From Dugong dugon (lineage: Eukaryota; Chordata; Mammalia; Sirenia; Dugongidae), in NCBI GenBank assembly GCA_030035585.1, contig CM057460.1, positions 130,060,714-130,124,713 on the forward strand: a stretch of DNA of 64,000 nt. Direction: 5' to 3'. Of this stretch, positions 1 through 12,132 are shown one piece after another. Each line of letters starts with the position of its first letter. Position 1 is the first letter of the stretch. The notes under the pieces were generated by a model. That model did no database searches. It worked only from the letters and a program-made list of their open reading frames with translations, and was not told where the DNA came from. A program made the position numbers and the translations under genes.

Positions 1-1121
1 ACACAATGGAATACTATGAAACGACAAAGAACAATGATGAAGCCGTGAACCATCTTATATCATGGAGGAATCTGGAGGGCATTATGCTTACTGAATTTAG
101 TCAGTCACAGAAGGACAAATATGGTATAAGATCATCATTATAAGAACTCAAGAAATGGTTTAAACATAGAAGAAAACATTCTTTGATGGTTACAAGAGTG
201 GGGAGGGAGGATAAGGGTTATTCACTAACTAGATAGTAGACAAGAATTATATTAGGTAAAGGGAAGGACAGCACACACTACAGGGGAAGTCAGCACAACT
301 GGACTAAATCAAAGCTAGGAAGTTTCCCGAATACAAACACTTCGAGAGACAGAGTAGCAGGGGTGGGGGCCTGGGGACAATGCTTTCAGGGGACATCTAG
401 GTCAACTGGCATAACAAAGTTTATTAAGAAAATGTTCTGCATCCTACTTGGTGAGTGGCGTCTGGGATCTTAAAAGCTTGCAAGTGGCCATCTAAAATGC
501 ATCAATTGGTCCCAACCACCTGGAGTAAAGGAGAATGAAGAACACCAAAGACACAAGGAAAGTATTAGCCCAAGAGGCAGAAAGGGCCACATAAACCAGA
601 GACTTCATCAGCCTGAGACCAGAAGAACTAGATGGTGCTCACCTGACAGGGAACACAGCAGAGAGTCCCTGATGGAGCAGGAGAAAGGTGGGATGCAGAA
701 CTCAAATTCTAGTAAAAAGACCAGACTTAATGGTCTGACTGAGACTGGAGGAACCCTGGAAAGCATGGCCCTCAGACTCTCTATCAGCCGGAACTAAAAC
801 TATTTCCAAGGCCAACTCTTCAGACAAAGATTGGACTGGACTGTGTGACATGAAATGATACTCGTGAAGAGTATGCTTCTTAGCTCAAGTAGATACATGA
901 GACTAAATGGGCAGCTTCTGTCCAGAGGTGAGATGAGAAGGCAGAGAGGGTTAGGAGCTGGTTGAATGAACAAGGGAAATCAGGTGGAAAAGAGGAGTGT
1001 GCTGTCACAGTATAGGGAGAGCAATTAAGGTCACATAACAATGTATGTATAAATTTCTGAGTAAGAGACTAACTGGAAATGTAAACTTTCACTTAAACTA
1101 CAAGAGTAAACCAAATAAATA
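1..1121 (+). mobile_element. L1 LINE 3' end (ORF2 C-terminus and long 3' UTR)
   Basis: The first 140 bases read as the end of L1 ORF2 (a WRNLEGIMLTEF-like stretch, then KDKYG) with disruptions. About 980 bases of 3' UTR follow, ending in an AATAAATAAA-rich tail. The 3' UTR matches that of the minus-strand copy at 48470-49535 and the piece at 8589-9104, so these form one subfamily. The element continues left of the window. Confidence 0.85.
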
Positions 1122-1122
1122 A

Positions 1123-3835
1123 AGAGGTCTTTTGCAGTACATTTGCCTAATGCAATATGTCATTTGGTTTCTTGACTGCGGCTTCCAAGGGCATTGATTG
1201 TGGATCCAAGTAAAATGAAATCCTTGACAACGTCAATCTTTTCGTTTATCATGATTTTGCTTATTAGTCCAGTTGTGAAGATTTTTGTTTTTTTATGTTG
1301 AGGTGTAATCCATGCCGAAGGCTATGGTCTTTGATCTTCATCAGTAAGTGCTTCAAGCCTCTTCTCTTTCAACAAGCAAGGTTGTGTCACCTGCCTAACG
1401 CAGGTTGTTAATGAGTCTTCCTCCAAACCTGATGCCACATTCTTCTTACAGTCCAGCTTCTCAGATTACTTGCTCAGCATACAGATTGAATAAGTATGGT
1501 GAAAGGATACCCTGATGCACACCTTTCCTGATTTTAAACCATGCAGTATCGCCTTGTTCTGTTCGAACAACTGTCCAATTGGTCTATGTACAGGTTCTGC
1601 ATGAGCACAATTAAGTGTTCTGGAATTCCCATTCTTTGCAATATTATCCATAATTTGTTATGATCCACACAGACAAATGCCTTTTCATAGTCAATAAATC
1701 ACAGGGAAACACTCTTCTGGTATTCTCAGCTTTCAGCCAAGATCCATCTGACATCAGCAATGACGTCCCTCATTCCACGTCCTCTTCTGAATCTGGCTTG
1801 ATACTCCAGCAGTTACCTGTCGATGTACTGCTGCAACCATCTTTGAATTATCTTCAGCATAATTCTAATAGTATGTGATATTAATGATACTGTTCAATAA
1901 TTTCTGCATTCCATTGTTTCATCTTTCTTTGGAAAGGGCACAAATATGGATCTCTTCCAGTCAGTTGGCTAGGTAGCAGTCTTTCCAATTTACTGGCATA
2001 GGCAAGTGGGTGCTTCCAGCCTCTCATCCGTTTGTTGAAATATTTCAAGTGGTATTTCATCAATTCCTGAAGCCTTGTATTTCGCCAATGCCTTCACTGT
2101 GGCCTGAACTTCTTCGTTCAGTACCATTGGTTCTTGATTATATGCTACCTCCTGAAAGGACTGAATGCCGACCAATTCTTTTTGGTACAGTGGCTCTGGG
2201 TATTCATTCAATCTTCTTTTGATACTTCCTGCATCATTAAATTTTTTGCCCAAAGAATCCCTCAATATTGCAACTCAAGGCTTGAATTTTTTCTTCAGTT
2301 CTTTCAGCCTGAGAAATGACCAGCACGTTCTTCCCTTTTGGTTTTCTAACTCCAAGTCTTTGCACATTTCATCATAATACTTTACTTTTTCTTCTTGAGC
2401 TGCTCATTGTAATCTTCTGTTCAGCTCTTTTACTTCATTGTTTCTTCCTTTCACTTTAGCTACTCTACTTTCAAGATCAAGTTTCAGAGTCTTTTCTGAA
2501 ATTCATTCTGGTCTTTTCTTTCTTTTCTGCTTTTTAATGATCTTTTGCTTTCATCATGTATGATGTCCTTGATGTCATCCCACAACTTGTCTGATCTTCG
2601 GTTATTAGTGTTCAATGCATCAAATCTATCCTTGAAATAGTCTCTAAATTCAGGTGAGATATACTCAAGGTCATACTTTGGCTCTCGTGGACTTGTTTTA
2701 ATTTTCTTCAGCTTCAACTTGAACTTGCATATAAGCAACTGAGGGTCTGTTCTGCAGTTGGCCCCTGGTTTTGTTCTGACTGATGATACTGACCTTCTCC
2801 ATCGTCTCTTTCAGCAGATGTAGTAGATCTGATTCCTGTGTATCCCATCCAGTGAGGTCCCCATGTATAGTCACTGTTTATGCTGCTGAAAAACGGTATT
2901 TGTGATGATGAAGTCTTTGGTCTTGCAAAATTCTATCATGCAATCTCCGGGGTCATTTCTATCACCAAGGCCATATTTTCCAACTACTGATCCTTTGTCA
3001 TTTCCAACTTTCATATTCCAATCACCAGTAATTATCAATGCATCTTGATTGCACGTTCGAGCAATTTCAGACTGCAGAAGTTGGTAAAAATCTTCAATTT
3101 CTTCATCTTTGGCATTAGTGGTTAGTGCATAAATTTGAATAATAGTCATATTTACTGGTCTTCCTTGTAGGTGTATGGATATTATCCTATCAATGACAGC
3201 GTTTCACTTAAGGATAGATCTTCAAATGTTCTTTTTGATGATGAATGCGATGCCATTTCTCTTCAATTTATCATTCCTGGTATAGTAGATCATATGAATG
3301 TCTGATTCAAAATGGCCAATACTAGTCCATTTCAGCTCACTAATGCATAGGATACCAATCTTAATGCATTTCATTTTTTATGACTTTCAATTTCCCTTGA
3401 CTGATACTTCATACAATCCAGATTCTGAGTTCTAATGGATGTTTGCAGTTATTTCTCCTCATTTCAAGTCATGTCACATCGGTAAATGAAGGTCCCCAAA
3501 GCTTTTCTCCATCTATGTCATTAAGGTAAACTCTACTTTGAGTAGGCAGCTCTTCCCCAGTCATATTTTGAGTGACTTCCCATCTGAGGAGCTCATCTTC
3601 TGGCACTATATCAGCTAATATTCTGCTGCTATCCATTAGGTTTTCACCAGCCAATTTTTTCAGAAGTAGATTGCTACGTCCCTCTTCCCAGTCCGTCTTA
3701 GTCTGGAAGCTCTGCTGAAACCTGTCCACCATGGGTGACCCTGCTGGTATCTGAAATACCAGTAGCATAGCTTCCAGTACCACAGCAACATGCAAACCAC
3801 TATAGTACAACAAACTGACAGACAAGTGGTGGGCA
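1123..3835 (-). mobile_element. RTE (BovB-like) LINE, near full length, 3' truncated
   Basis: Read on the minus strand, a 5' leader (3830-3400) is followed by an apurinic-endonuclease-like domain. It shows ISELKW near 3335 and ITGDWNMKVGND near 3040, holding the expected Glu and Asp/Asn residues. A reverse transcriptase domain follows at about 2330-1380, with KALAKYKASGIDEIPLEIFQ near 2100. The frame is broken by stops and shifts. The RT catalytic box, normally [FY]ADD, reads stop-A-G-D at about 1387-1398, so the enzyme is dead. The RTE 3' UTR is missing where the L1 at 1-1121 abuts. The endonuclease-RT order and sequence fit RTE/BovB rather than L1. Confidence 0.85.
3469..3825 (-). pseudogene. 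Open leader region of the RTE element (118 codons)
   Basis: The 5' part of the RTE copy is open for 118 codons and includes SFQTKTDWEEG and LAGENLMD. Related leader sequence recurs at 29400-29650, 44380-44810, 53160-53397 and 62100-62230, mostly without an open frame. It may be untranslated leader or a remnant of a small first ORF. I cannot decide from one open copy. Confidence 0.4.
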
Positions 3836-4007
3836 ACAACTACACATGAGAAAAATTTTTAACATTTTAGGAATAATAGGGAACCTCCTCAAACTGATAA
3901 ATGGCATCTACAAAAATGTACAGCCAATACCATATTTAGCAATGTCCCCTGAGACTGGGATTAAGGTAAGGATGCTGGCTTTCACCACTTCTATTAAACA
4001 TTGTATG

Positions 4008-4215
4008 GGAGAGCTTGCTATTGTTGCTTTTAGTTGTCGTCAACTCGATTCCAATTCATGGAGACCCCATGTGTTACAAAGTAAAACTGTTCCATAAATC
4101 CTGTAATCTTAACAAAATCAGATCACCAGGCCTCTCTTCCACACTACTGCTGGGTAGGTTTGAAACACCAACCTTTAGGTTAGCAGTTGAGTGCAAAACA
4201 TTTGCACAAATAAAG
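4008..4215 (-). mobile_element. AfroSINE-type tRNA-derived SINE
   Basis: The reverse complement has the SINE body and a tail with GTCAACTCGATTCCAATTC (plus strand), preceded by a TTGTTGCTTTTAGTTG end. The B-box-like GGTTTGAAACACCAACC is visible. The GGAGCCCTGGTGG head is eroded. Confidence 0.75.
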
Positions 4216-4436
4216 GTCCTTATTAGAGATCCTAGTTATTGCAATAAGGCATGAACAAAAGAATAAAAGGAATAAGTATCAGAAAAGAAAAAGTAACACT
4301 GAACCTATTTGCAATCATAGCACTGTTTACATAGAAAGACTTAGTGAAACCACAAAACAATTTCTAGAACTAATCAGTAAATTTAGCAAAGTCACTGGAT
4401 ACAGGGTTAATATATAAAAATCATCTTTTTTGATAT

Positions 4437-4646
4437 ACTGTTGTTGCTGGGTGTCATCAAGTCGATTCTGACTGACAGTGATCCCATGTAACAAGGTATA
4501 ACTGCCCTATAGGCTTTTCTATTTCCTGTAATCTTTATGGAAGCAGATTGCCAGGTCTTTTTCCTGTGGAGCTGCTGAGTAGGTTCAAACCACCAACCTT
4601 TCATTTAGCAGTTGAGCACTTAACGTGTTGCACCACCAGGGCCTCT
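4437..4646 (-). mobile_element. AfroSINE-type tRNA-derived SINE
   Basis: Near full length on the minus strand: it begins GTTGTTGCTGGGTGTCATC (plus) and ends CACCAGGGCCTC, the complement of the head. It interrupts the L1 fragment, so it is younger than that L1. Confidence 0.85.
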
Positions 4647-4964
4647 TACATACTAGAGGCAAAAAATTGAAAGTGAACATTTTTAATTCCATTTACAATA
4701 GAACAAAAAACATCATATAACTAGGAATAAATCCAAGAAAAGATTTCCAACTCATCTAACCAAAAATTATCAAACATTATTGATAAAAATTAAAAAACAT
4801 CTAGACAATTGTTACACCATACTCAGGGACTGGAAGGCTCAATATTTTTAACACAACAGTTCTCCACAGACAAATCAATAGATGTAATGCAACCTCAGTC
4901 CAAATTGCACTAGGCTTTTTTTAAAAAAGGAAATTAACAAACTGATTCTAAAATTTATATGGAC

Positions 4965-5401
4965 TGACTTCTGGTTCCAACCAAGATGTACTGGCTCCAT
5001 TCTTCCCAGGTCTTCCCTCTAACAACTAAAAATTCCTGAACATAACATAACGAACATGCATAGGAAGATTCTGAAAGAAAATGGAGAAAGGTCTAGGGAC
5101 CTTTGGAACTGAGGAATAACACAGCAGTTAAGCTCCCTGAGGACAGGACACTGCAGAAGCTTCCAACCCAGAACTCTAAACAGCACAAACCAAAAAAAAG
5201 CTCCAAGAAGAGTCTGTCCTCTCTACCCAAAGAACCCCAAAAGCAGTATCTCTCTTAATATCTCCCCCATGTCTGTATAAAGTACTCTAACAAAAACCTA
5301 AATTAATCATTCAATTACCAGACTAACAGTAAATCAATAGTCTTAATCTGTTTTAATTTAAAATCCATCAGCCAATAATAATCTACTGAGCAAACAGCAT
5401 A
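4965..5401 (+). mobile_element. Possible L1 5' UTR-like fragment
   Basis: Begins with a CCAACCAAGATG-type phrase like many mammalian L1 5' ends, followed by moderately GC-rich sequence without ORFs. It abuts the ORF2 fragment directly. Weakly supported. Confidence 0.35.
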
Positions 5402-5537
5402 TTGCAGAAGAAAGATGTGACAGTCTGCTTCCTTCAAGATTACAGCCTTGGAAACCCTATGCGGCAGTTCTGCTCTGTGCTATAGGGTCGCTATGAGTCG
5501 GAACTGACTGAATGACGATGGGTTTGGCTGGTTTGGG
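5402..5537 (+). mobile_element. AfroSINE, 5' truncated
   Basis: Contains the SINE body (GGAAACCCTATGCGGCAGTT) and tail (GCTATGAGTCGGAACTGACT) in plus orientation. The tRNA-like head is absent. Confidence 0.85.
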
Positions 5538-5881
5538 AAACAGCAAATTAGGCACCAAAGACAAAACTGACTAAATCTAACACAAAATAGTCTATCATAC
5601 TGAATGCACTTTTTATAAAAATGAAATAAAAAATACGATATTTGCCTTTTAGGTTCAACATGTTTTGCTATGAAATTCAGATAATGTTATCATCCTATGT
5701 TTATTCTATTTTGTTTTGTCTGTCTTGTATTATTTTCTTTGCGGGGAAGGAAGAGCAGAACTTAGTTTTTTGACCACTTCCAACGAATCATGTTCTGGAT
5801 CTAATGACTAAGTTGAAGGAAATCTTTATAAAGATCTGAGTGAAAAAGAGTTGTTTTAAATTGCCCTAAGCATTAATTTAC
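5538..5881. other. Unique intronic sequence next to exon 3
   Basis: AT-rich sequence with no repeat or ORF that I recognise, on the gene-downstream side of exon 3. Confidence 0.5.
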
Positions 5882-5976
5882 CTTTCTTCACTGAAGCGAC
5901 GACCAATCTTGACTTTACACTTGTCCCTGGGGAGGCATGCTGCTAGTAGAGGAACTGTCCGCAACACTTTGTTTTC
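5882..5976 (-). CDS. DTWD2: DTWD2 coding exon (probably exon 3)
   Basis: On the minus strand this 95-bp segment is preceded by an acceptor (…TTAATTAAAG) and followed by a donor (AG|GTAAAT). Read from its first base it is fully open: it starts [16 protein letters not shown] and ends [11 protein letters not shown] plus two bases of a split codon. I recognise this as the part of DTWD2 just after the Cys-rich motif, at the start of the DTW domain. DTWD2 adds the 3-amino-3-carboxypropyl group from S-adenosylmethionine to a D-loop uridine (acp3U) of some tRNAs. The start phase (0) matches the end of the exon at 21946-22036, and the joined protein runs …HPAE|ENKVL…. There are no stops or frameshifts, so it looks functional. 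The exon with the DxTW motif is not in the window. The exon number and gene name come from memory of the human protein. Confidence 0.93.
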
Positions 5977-6397
5977 CTTTAATTAAAAAGTTACATCAAT
6001 TTTTACTGAAACACACTTTTAAAACTTTTATGATGAACACCTGATTCATAACTTTACATAATAACTTCCCCAAGTCTTTGCTACAGACCATAGTTAAGTT
6101 TTATTTTGATACTTTATTTCTTCTAAAAATTGCTATAGTGAAGCATGTATTATTTTATAACCAGGAAATCTTGGTATTTTAAAAATTTCTCTCATAGCAA
6201 TCTATTAACAGACATATAAAATGACCTTTTTATAACATTTGGATTCTCTCTTATAAAATAACTCATTGCAGATTTCTATTTGTTATTTAAATTCTAAGCA
6301 AAGCTTCCTACCTTTAGGAAATTTATAAAACTGTTATATTTATCATTTCAACCTATATTTTTCATTCTACATTAAGAAACAATTACAAAACATTTAT

Positions 6398-6440
6398 ACA
6401 CAAACACACACACAGACACACACACACACACACACACACT
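6398..6440. repeat. (CA)n microsatellite
   Basis: About 21 CA units with a few interruptions. Likely length-polymorphic. Confidence 0.95.
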
Positions 6441-6836
6441 AAACTGATGATAGAAAATAAAATCCCCACAAGACTTACAAACATTCACACAGAATTTTAC
6501 CAGGGGGTAAAACTTATTTTCCTAACATTTTATTATTAAGAAAAACTTACATATTACCAATAAAGATTTTGTGAAATTGTGTGTATATAAGCTCATTATC
6601 CACTATGAAACTATGTAGGAATGATCCTAAAACTTACCCTTTAAGTAACTGGCCTAAAATCTAGTATACAACATTTTAACTCTTACTTGTCCTTTACAAC
6701 TGATCTTAATAGTCTCCTTCCTCCAAAAACCTCACCAGATTTTCCAGCCAGTGTAGAACATATGAATCAATTGCATCTTGTGCTATCTCTTTCACAGCAC
6801 TTACCAAATACTGATTTTCTGGGCTCTCTCTCTCCA

Positions 6837-6960
6837 TTAGACTGAAAGCTCCTTGGGCACAGGGAATCTTATTAAACTTCATGTTTCCAGGACACTTTGC
6901 CTGGCACATAATAAATGTTCTATGTTGGCTGAATGAACAAGTGAAGGAGTGAGTGAGTCT
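6837..6960 (+). mobile_element. L2 LINE 3' end
   Basis: Shows the L2 3' terminal phrases GAAAGCTCCTTGGGCACAGG, TGCCTGGCACATAATAAATG and a GAATGAAC-type tail. Confidence 0.8.
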
Positions 6961-7207
6961 GTGAGCCAGCAACTGAACAAAAAAACAAACTGATAAGCCT
7001 TTTCTATTCCGGAAATTTCAACAACATGCAGATGGAATTAATATGTCCAAAACAAAAGAACGCAGACTAACATGAATTTCTTCAAATTCCAAATTTTCTA
7101 CTGCCTTCTAGCAAAACTACACTGTAAATGTACAAATTCTCTGAAGGAATAGAAGAAAGCATTAGAGAACACTCATAATTTAAAGGTAAAAAGAGAAAAA
7201 AGAAGCA

Positions 7208-7798
7208 GTGTATTACTTTTCAATTTCTGCCATAACAAATTACCATAAAATTAGGAGGTAAATACAACATAAATTTATTATTTTACATTTCTGTATGTCA
7301 GAAGTCTAAAGCTTAGGTGTTAGCAGAGCTGCGTTCCTTTCTAGAGGTCCTAGGGTAGAATCCATTTCCTCGCTTATTCAGGTTGCTGGCAGAATTCATA
7401 TCCTTGTGGTTGTGGGACTGAGTGCCCTGTTTCCTTGCCAGTTGAAAGCTGAGCGTCATTCTCAGCTTCTAAAGGCCACCCGCATTCCTTGGATGGCGGC
7501 CCCCTTCCTCCATTTTCAAAGCCAGCAATAGAGAGTTGACTACCTCCCACACTTTGAATCACTCCTGCCTCTTCTTTCATCATTGCATCACTCTAAATAA
7601 GGCAGGAATGGTTCCCTATTTTAAAGACTCTGATTAGATTGGGCCCACCTGGATAATTCAGGAACGTCACCTCATCTTAAGATCCATCACCTTCATCAGA
7701 TCTGCCAAGTCCCTGTAGCATGTAATTTAACATATTGACAGGTTCCAAGGATTAGGATGTGAATATCTCTTTGCAGGGCTATGATTCTGCCTACCTCA
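7208..7798 (-). mobile_element. MaLR/ERV-L-type LTR
   Basis: On the plus strand it opens with TTTCTGCCATAACAAATTACC and later has ATTGGGCCCACCTGGATAAT and TGATTCTGCCTACC. These are phrases of an old LTR in reverse orientation. No matching flank duplication was seen. The exact subfamily is not determined. Confidence 0.55.
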
Positions 7799-8099
7799 AT
7801 GAGTGAAACAATTAATAAAAGAGGGGGAAAAAGTCAATGTCAACAATAGAGTAGGAACATGAAGAACAGAACTAAGTAAGGGACTCTCAAAGAGTATCAT
7901 TTCTGCCAAATAAAAGCACTATACTATACTGTTAAGGAAATTATACATAAATCTCATAAGGAGAAAATGAATACATCTCATTGCTCACTTAATCTCTAAA
8001 TAATAAACTATTTAAAAGAAAAGGAATGAGAAATGCACCACAGTTCAACAGAAATATGAGAGCCACATGTAGGAAAAAAGTTAAGATCTTGAAATAAAA

Positions 8100-8588
8100 A
8101 GTGACTACCATTAAAGACCTTGGAAGTTGCCCCTCCCATTCTCACAACTATAAAAAGCTGAACAAACTGAAAATCAGCTCTTCTTAGATCCATCAAAAAA
8201 TTGAGGTCACAAGGCAAACCTACCTAAATTTGTGAGATGCTGTGAAGCAGTACTTACGGGGAAATTTACAGCGTTGAATGCATATATCAGAAAAGAAGAA
8301 TGATCTAAAATCAATACCATATGATTCCACTTTAGAAAACTTGAAAAAGAACAAATTAAATCCAAAGTAAGCAGAAGGAAAGAAATAAAAATTAGAGTAG
8401 AAATCAATGAAATTGAAAACAGTAAATTAATAGGGAAAAATCAATGAAACCAAAACCTGGTTGTCTGAAAAGATCAACAAAATTGATAAACCTCTAGCCA
8501 AGAAAAAGAGAAAAAGCACAAATTACTAACATCAGAAATAAAAGAAGAACCATCACAATTGATCTCGTGGACATTAAAAGGATAGTAA
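8100..8588 (+). mobile_element. Old L1 fragment (5' part, ORF2)
   Basis: Starts with an AACTGAAAATCAGCTCTTCT phrase, then ORF2-like sequence including GGTTGTCTGAAAAGATCAAC and a lysine-rich stretch. Many stops. ORF2 sequence resumes at 9105 after an inserted L1 3' UTR. Confidence 0.7.
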
Positions 8589-9104
8589 AGGAGCCCTCAA
8601 ATCTGAAAACTTACAATAACCACCCTGACAGGAAAAACAACAGAACGTTTCAGACCGAGCAGGAGAAACATGTGAAGCAGAACTCAAATTCAAGTAAAGA
8701 CCAGAGTTAATGGTCTGGCTGAGACTGGAGGGACTCCCATAGCCATTGCCCCTGGACACTCTGTTAATCCAGAATTAAAACCATTCCCAAAGCCCACTCT
8801 TCAGACAAAGATTAGACTGGACTATAAAACATAAAGTAATACTCATGAAGAGTATGCTTCTTAAACAGCTACACAAGATCAAATGGGCAGCTCCCGTCCA
8901 GAGGCAGGATGAGAAGGTAGGAAGGGGCAGGAACTAACTGAATGGACACAACAAACCAGGGGTGGAAAGGGGGAGTGTGCTGTCACGTTATAGGAATTGC
9001 AACTAATGTCATATAACAATACATGCATAAATTTTTGTATGAGAAATTAACTTGAGCCATAAACTTTAACCTAAAGCACAATAAAAAAGAAAGTAAAAAG
9101 TCAA
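8589..9104 (+). mobile_element. L1 3' UTR fragment (same subfamily as 1-1121)
   Basis: Aligns by eye with about 660-1120: CAGAACTCAAATTC, AATGGTCTGGCTGAGACTGG and GAGTATGCTTCTTA recur in order, ending in an A-rich tail. It lies inside an older L1. Possible flank repeats (AGTAAA) are too short to call. Confidence 0.75.
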
Positions 9105-9356
9105 CCTACAGAATGGGATAAAATATTCGGAAGCTATATATCTGATGTCAAATAAAAAACAAATCTAGATCTTGAAAAAATAATTTGATAACTTAAATGA
9201 AATGGACCAATTCCTTGAGAGCACAACCTATCAAAACTCATACAAGGAGAAAAAGGTAATCTGGACACATAACTTACATCTTTCACAAAAAGTAACTCAA
9301 AACTGATCATACACCTAAATGTAAGATGCAAAACTATAAAATTTCTAGAAGATAAC

Positions 9357-9864
9357 TGTCATGGATTGAATTGTGTCACCCCAAAATATCTGTCAACTTG
9401 GCTAGGTCCTGATTCCCAGTATTGTACAATTGTCCACCATTTTATGTGATTTCCCTATGTGTTGTAAATCCTATCGCTATAATGTACTGAGATGGATTAG
9501 TGGCAGTTACATTGATAAGGTCTACAAGATTAGGTAGTGTCTTAAGCCAATCTTTTTTGGGATAGAAGAGAAAGAAGCAAGCAAAGAGACATGGGGACCT
9601 CATATCACCAAGAAAGCAGTGCCAAGAGCAGAGCGCATCCTCTGGGCCTGACGTTCCTACGCTGAGATGCTCCCAGACCAAGGGAAGACTAATGCATCAC
9701 AAGGACCTTCCTCCAGAGCTGACAGAGAAGAGAAAGACTTCCCCTCAAGCTGACACCCTGAATTTGGGCTTGCAGCCTACTAGACTGTGACAGAATAAAT
9801 TTCTCTTCATTAAAGCTATCCACTTGTGGTATTTCTGTTATAGCAGCACTAGATGACTAAGACA
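9357..9864 (+). mobile_element. Solo LTR (MaLR/ERV-L-type) with 5-bp TSD
   Basis: Starts TGTCATGGATTGAATTGTGT and ends GATGACTAAGACA. It is flanked by a perfect ATAAC duplication at 9352-9356 and 9865-9869. Removing it restores L1 sequence. The same family occurs inverted at 30805-31287. Confidence 0.9.
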
Positions 9865-11110
9865 ATAACATACAAGAAAATCTAGGTGACCCTGGGTTTG
9901 GCGATGACTTTTTAGATACAACACCAAAATCACAACTCATAAGAGAAAAAATAGATAAGCTGGACTTCACTAAAATTAAAAACTTCTGCTCTATGAGAGA
10001 TACTGTTTGAAAATGAATATACAAGTTACAATCTAGGAGAAAATATCTGCAATACATATATATGATAAAGGACTTGTATCCAAGATATACAAAGAACGCA
10101 TAAAACTCAACAAATAAGAAAACAAACAACCCAATTACAAAATAGGCAAAAGATCTGAACAAGATATGTCACCAAAGAAGATATACAGATGGTAAATAAG
10201 TACTGTATATGAAAAGATGCTCAACATCACAGGTCATTAGGGGAATTATAAATCAAAACAACTATCAGAATGGCTAAAATCCAAAACACTGACAATATCA
10301 AATGCTGACAAGGATGTGTAACAACATGAACTCTCCTTCATTGCCAGTGGGAATGCAAAATAGTACAGCCACTTTGGAAGACAGTCTGGTAATTTCTTAC
10401 AACTCTAAGCATAGGCTTACCACACAATTTAGCAATTGTGCTTCTAGGGAATTACTCAAATGAGTTGAAAACTTTTATCTACACAAAAACCTGCACATGA
10501 ATGTTTATAGCAGCTTTACTCACAACTGGAAAAACTTGGAAGCAACCAAGTTGCTTCAGTAGTTGAATGGATAAACTGTAGTACATAAATACATTATTAT
10601 TATTCAGAGATAAAAAGAAATGAACTATCAAGCCATGAAAAGGCATGGAAGAACTTTAAATGCATACTGCTAAGTGAGAGAAGCCAGTCTGAAAAAGTTA
10701 CATAGGGTATGATTCCAACTATATGACATTCTTGAAAAAGCAAAACTATAGAGACAGTGAAAAGATTAGTGGTTGCCACAAGTTAGGGTAAGAGGGGAAG
10801 GTTTAACAGGTGGAGCACAGGGCATTTTATGGCAGTGACACTATTCTGTATGATACTGTAATGGTGAACACATGACAGTAAGCATCTGTCAAAACCCATA
10901 GAACTATATAACACAAAGAGTGAACCTTAATGTAAACTATGAACTTTAGTTAATAATAATGTATCAATATCAATTGGTTCATCAATTACAAATGTACCAC
11001 ACTAGTGCAAGATGTTAAGAGCGGAAACTGTGGGTGGGGGAACAGAGGGTATACGGGAACTCTCTGTACTTTTGCTCAATTTTTCTGTAAACCTAAAACT
11101 GCTCTAAAAA

Positions 11111-12095
11111 CATGGATGAATCTGCAGGGCATTATGCTGAGTGAAATAAGTCAATCACAAAAGGACAAATACTGTATGAGACCACTACTATGAAAACAGA
11201 AACAATCTTTGATGGTTATGAGGGAGAAAATGGGCAGGGATGGAAAAACACTAAATAGACAATAGATAAGTGGTAACTCTGGTGAAGGGTAAGACGGTAC
11301 ACAATACTGGCTTATCCAAGGCACAACTTATCCAAGGCAAGGCCATGAAAGCTCCATGGTCACATCTAAACTGAGGGACCGAATTACTGGGCTAAGGGCT
11401 GTGGGGACCATGGTCTCGGGGAACATCCGGCTCAACTGGCATAACATAGTTTATAAAGAAAGTCTTCTACATTCTACTTTGGTGAGTAGTATCTGGGGTC
11501 TTAAAAGGTTGTGAGCGGCCATCTACGATACTCCACTGGTCTCACCCAATTGGGAGCAAGGGAGAATGAAGAAAACCAAAGACACAAGGGAAACATTACT
11601 CCAAAGGACTGATGGACCACAACAACCACTGCCTCCACCAGACTGAATCCAGCACAACTAGATGGTGCCCAGCTACCACCACTGACTGCTCTGACAGGGA
11701 TCACAACAGAGGGTAGAACAAAATTCTAACTCACAAAAAAAGACCACACTTACTAGCCTCACAGAGACTGGAGAAACCCGAAGAGTATGGCCCCTGGACA
11801 CCCTTTTAGCTCAGTAATGAAGTCACTCCTGGGGTTCACCCTTCAGCCAAAGATTAGATAGGCCCATAAAACAAAACAAAACTAAAGGTGCACACCAGCC
11901 CAGGGGCAAGGACTAGAAGGCAAGAGGGGACAAGAAAGCTGGTCATTTGGGAACCCAAGGTCGAGAAGGGAGAGTGTTGACATGACGTGGGGTTGATAAC
12001 CAATGTCACAAAACAATACACGTGCTAATTGTTTAATGAGAAGCTAGTTTATTCTATAAACCTTCATCTAAAGTACAATAACAAAAAATAAAAAG
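11111..12095 (+). mobile_element. Younger 5'-truncated L1 insertion
   Basis: Begins in the last codons of ORF2 (a [20 protein letters not shown]-like stretch at 11112-11190), then 3' UTR and A-rich tail. It is flanked by the perfect 11-bp duplication TGCTCTAAAAA at 11100-11110 and 12096-12106. The 3' UTR matches that of 36225-37100, but it has a single 3' terminus. Confidence 0.92.
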
Positions 12096-12132
12096 TGCTC
12101 TAAAAAATAAAGTCTATTAATTTAAACCCTTT

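Larger units (their letters stand above)
3843..4970 (+). mobile_element. Old L1 ORF2 fragment split by two SINEs
   Basis: Plus-strand L1 ORF2-like sequence is seen at 3860-4007, 4216-4436 and 4647-4965, with many stops. The phrases around 4330-4430 and 4660-4920 follow the ORF2 order after the RT core. Two minus-strand SINEs interrupt it. Old, degraded L1 of unknown subfamily. Confidence 0.7.
9105..12130 (+). mobile_element. Old L1 (ORF2 remains to 3' end), twice interrupted
   Basis: ORF2-like sequence at 9105-9356 and 9870-11110 follows L1 order (zinc-knuckle-region phrases near 10330, C-terminal phrases near 10600-10720), and the final 3' end is at 12096-12130. An LTR occupies 9357-9864 and a younger L1 occupies 11111-12095. 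Both show target duplications, so the order of events can be read. Internal deletions and many stops. Confidence 0.85.
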
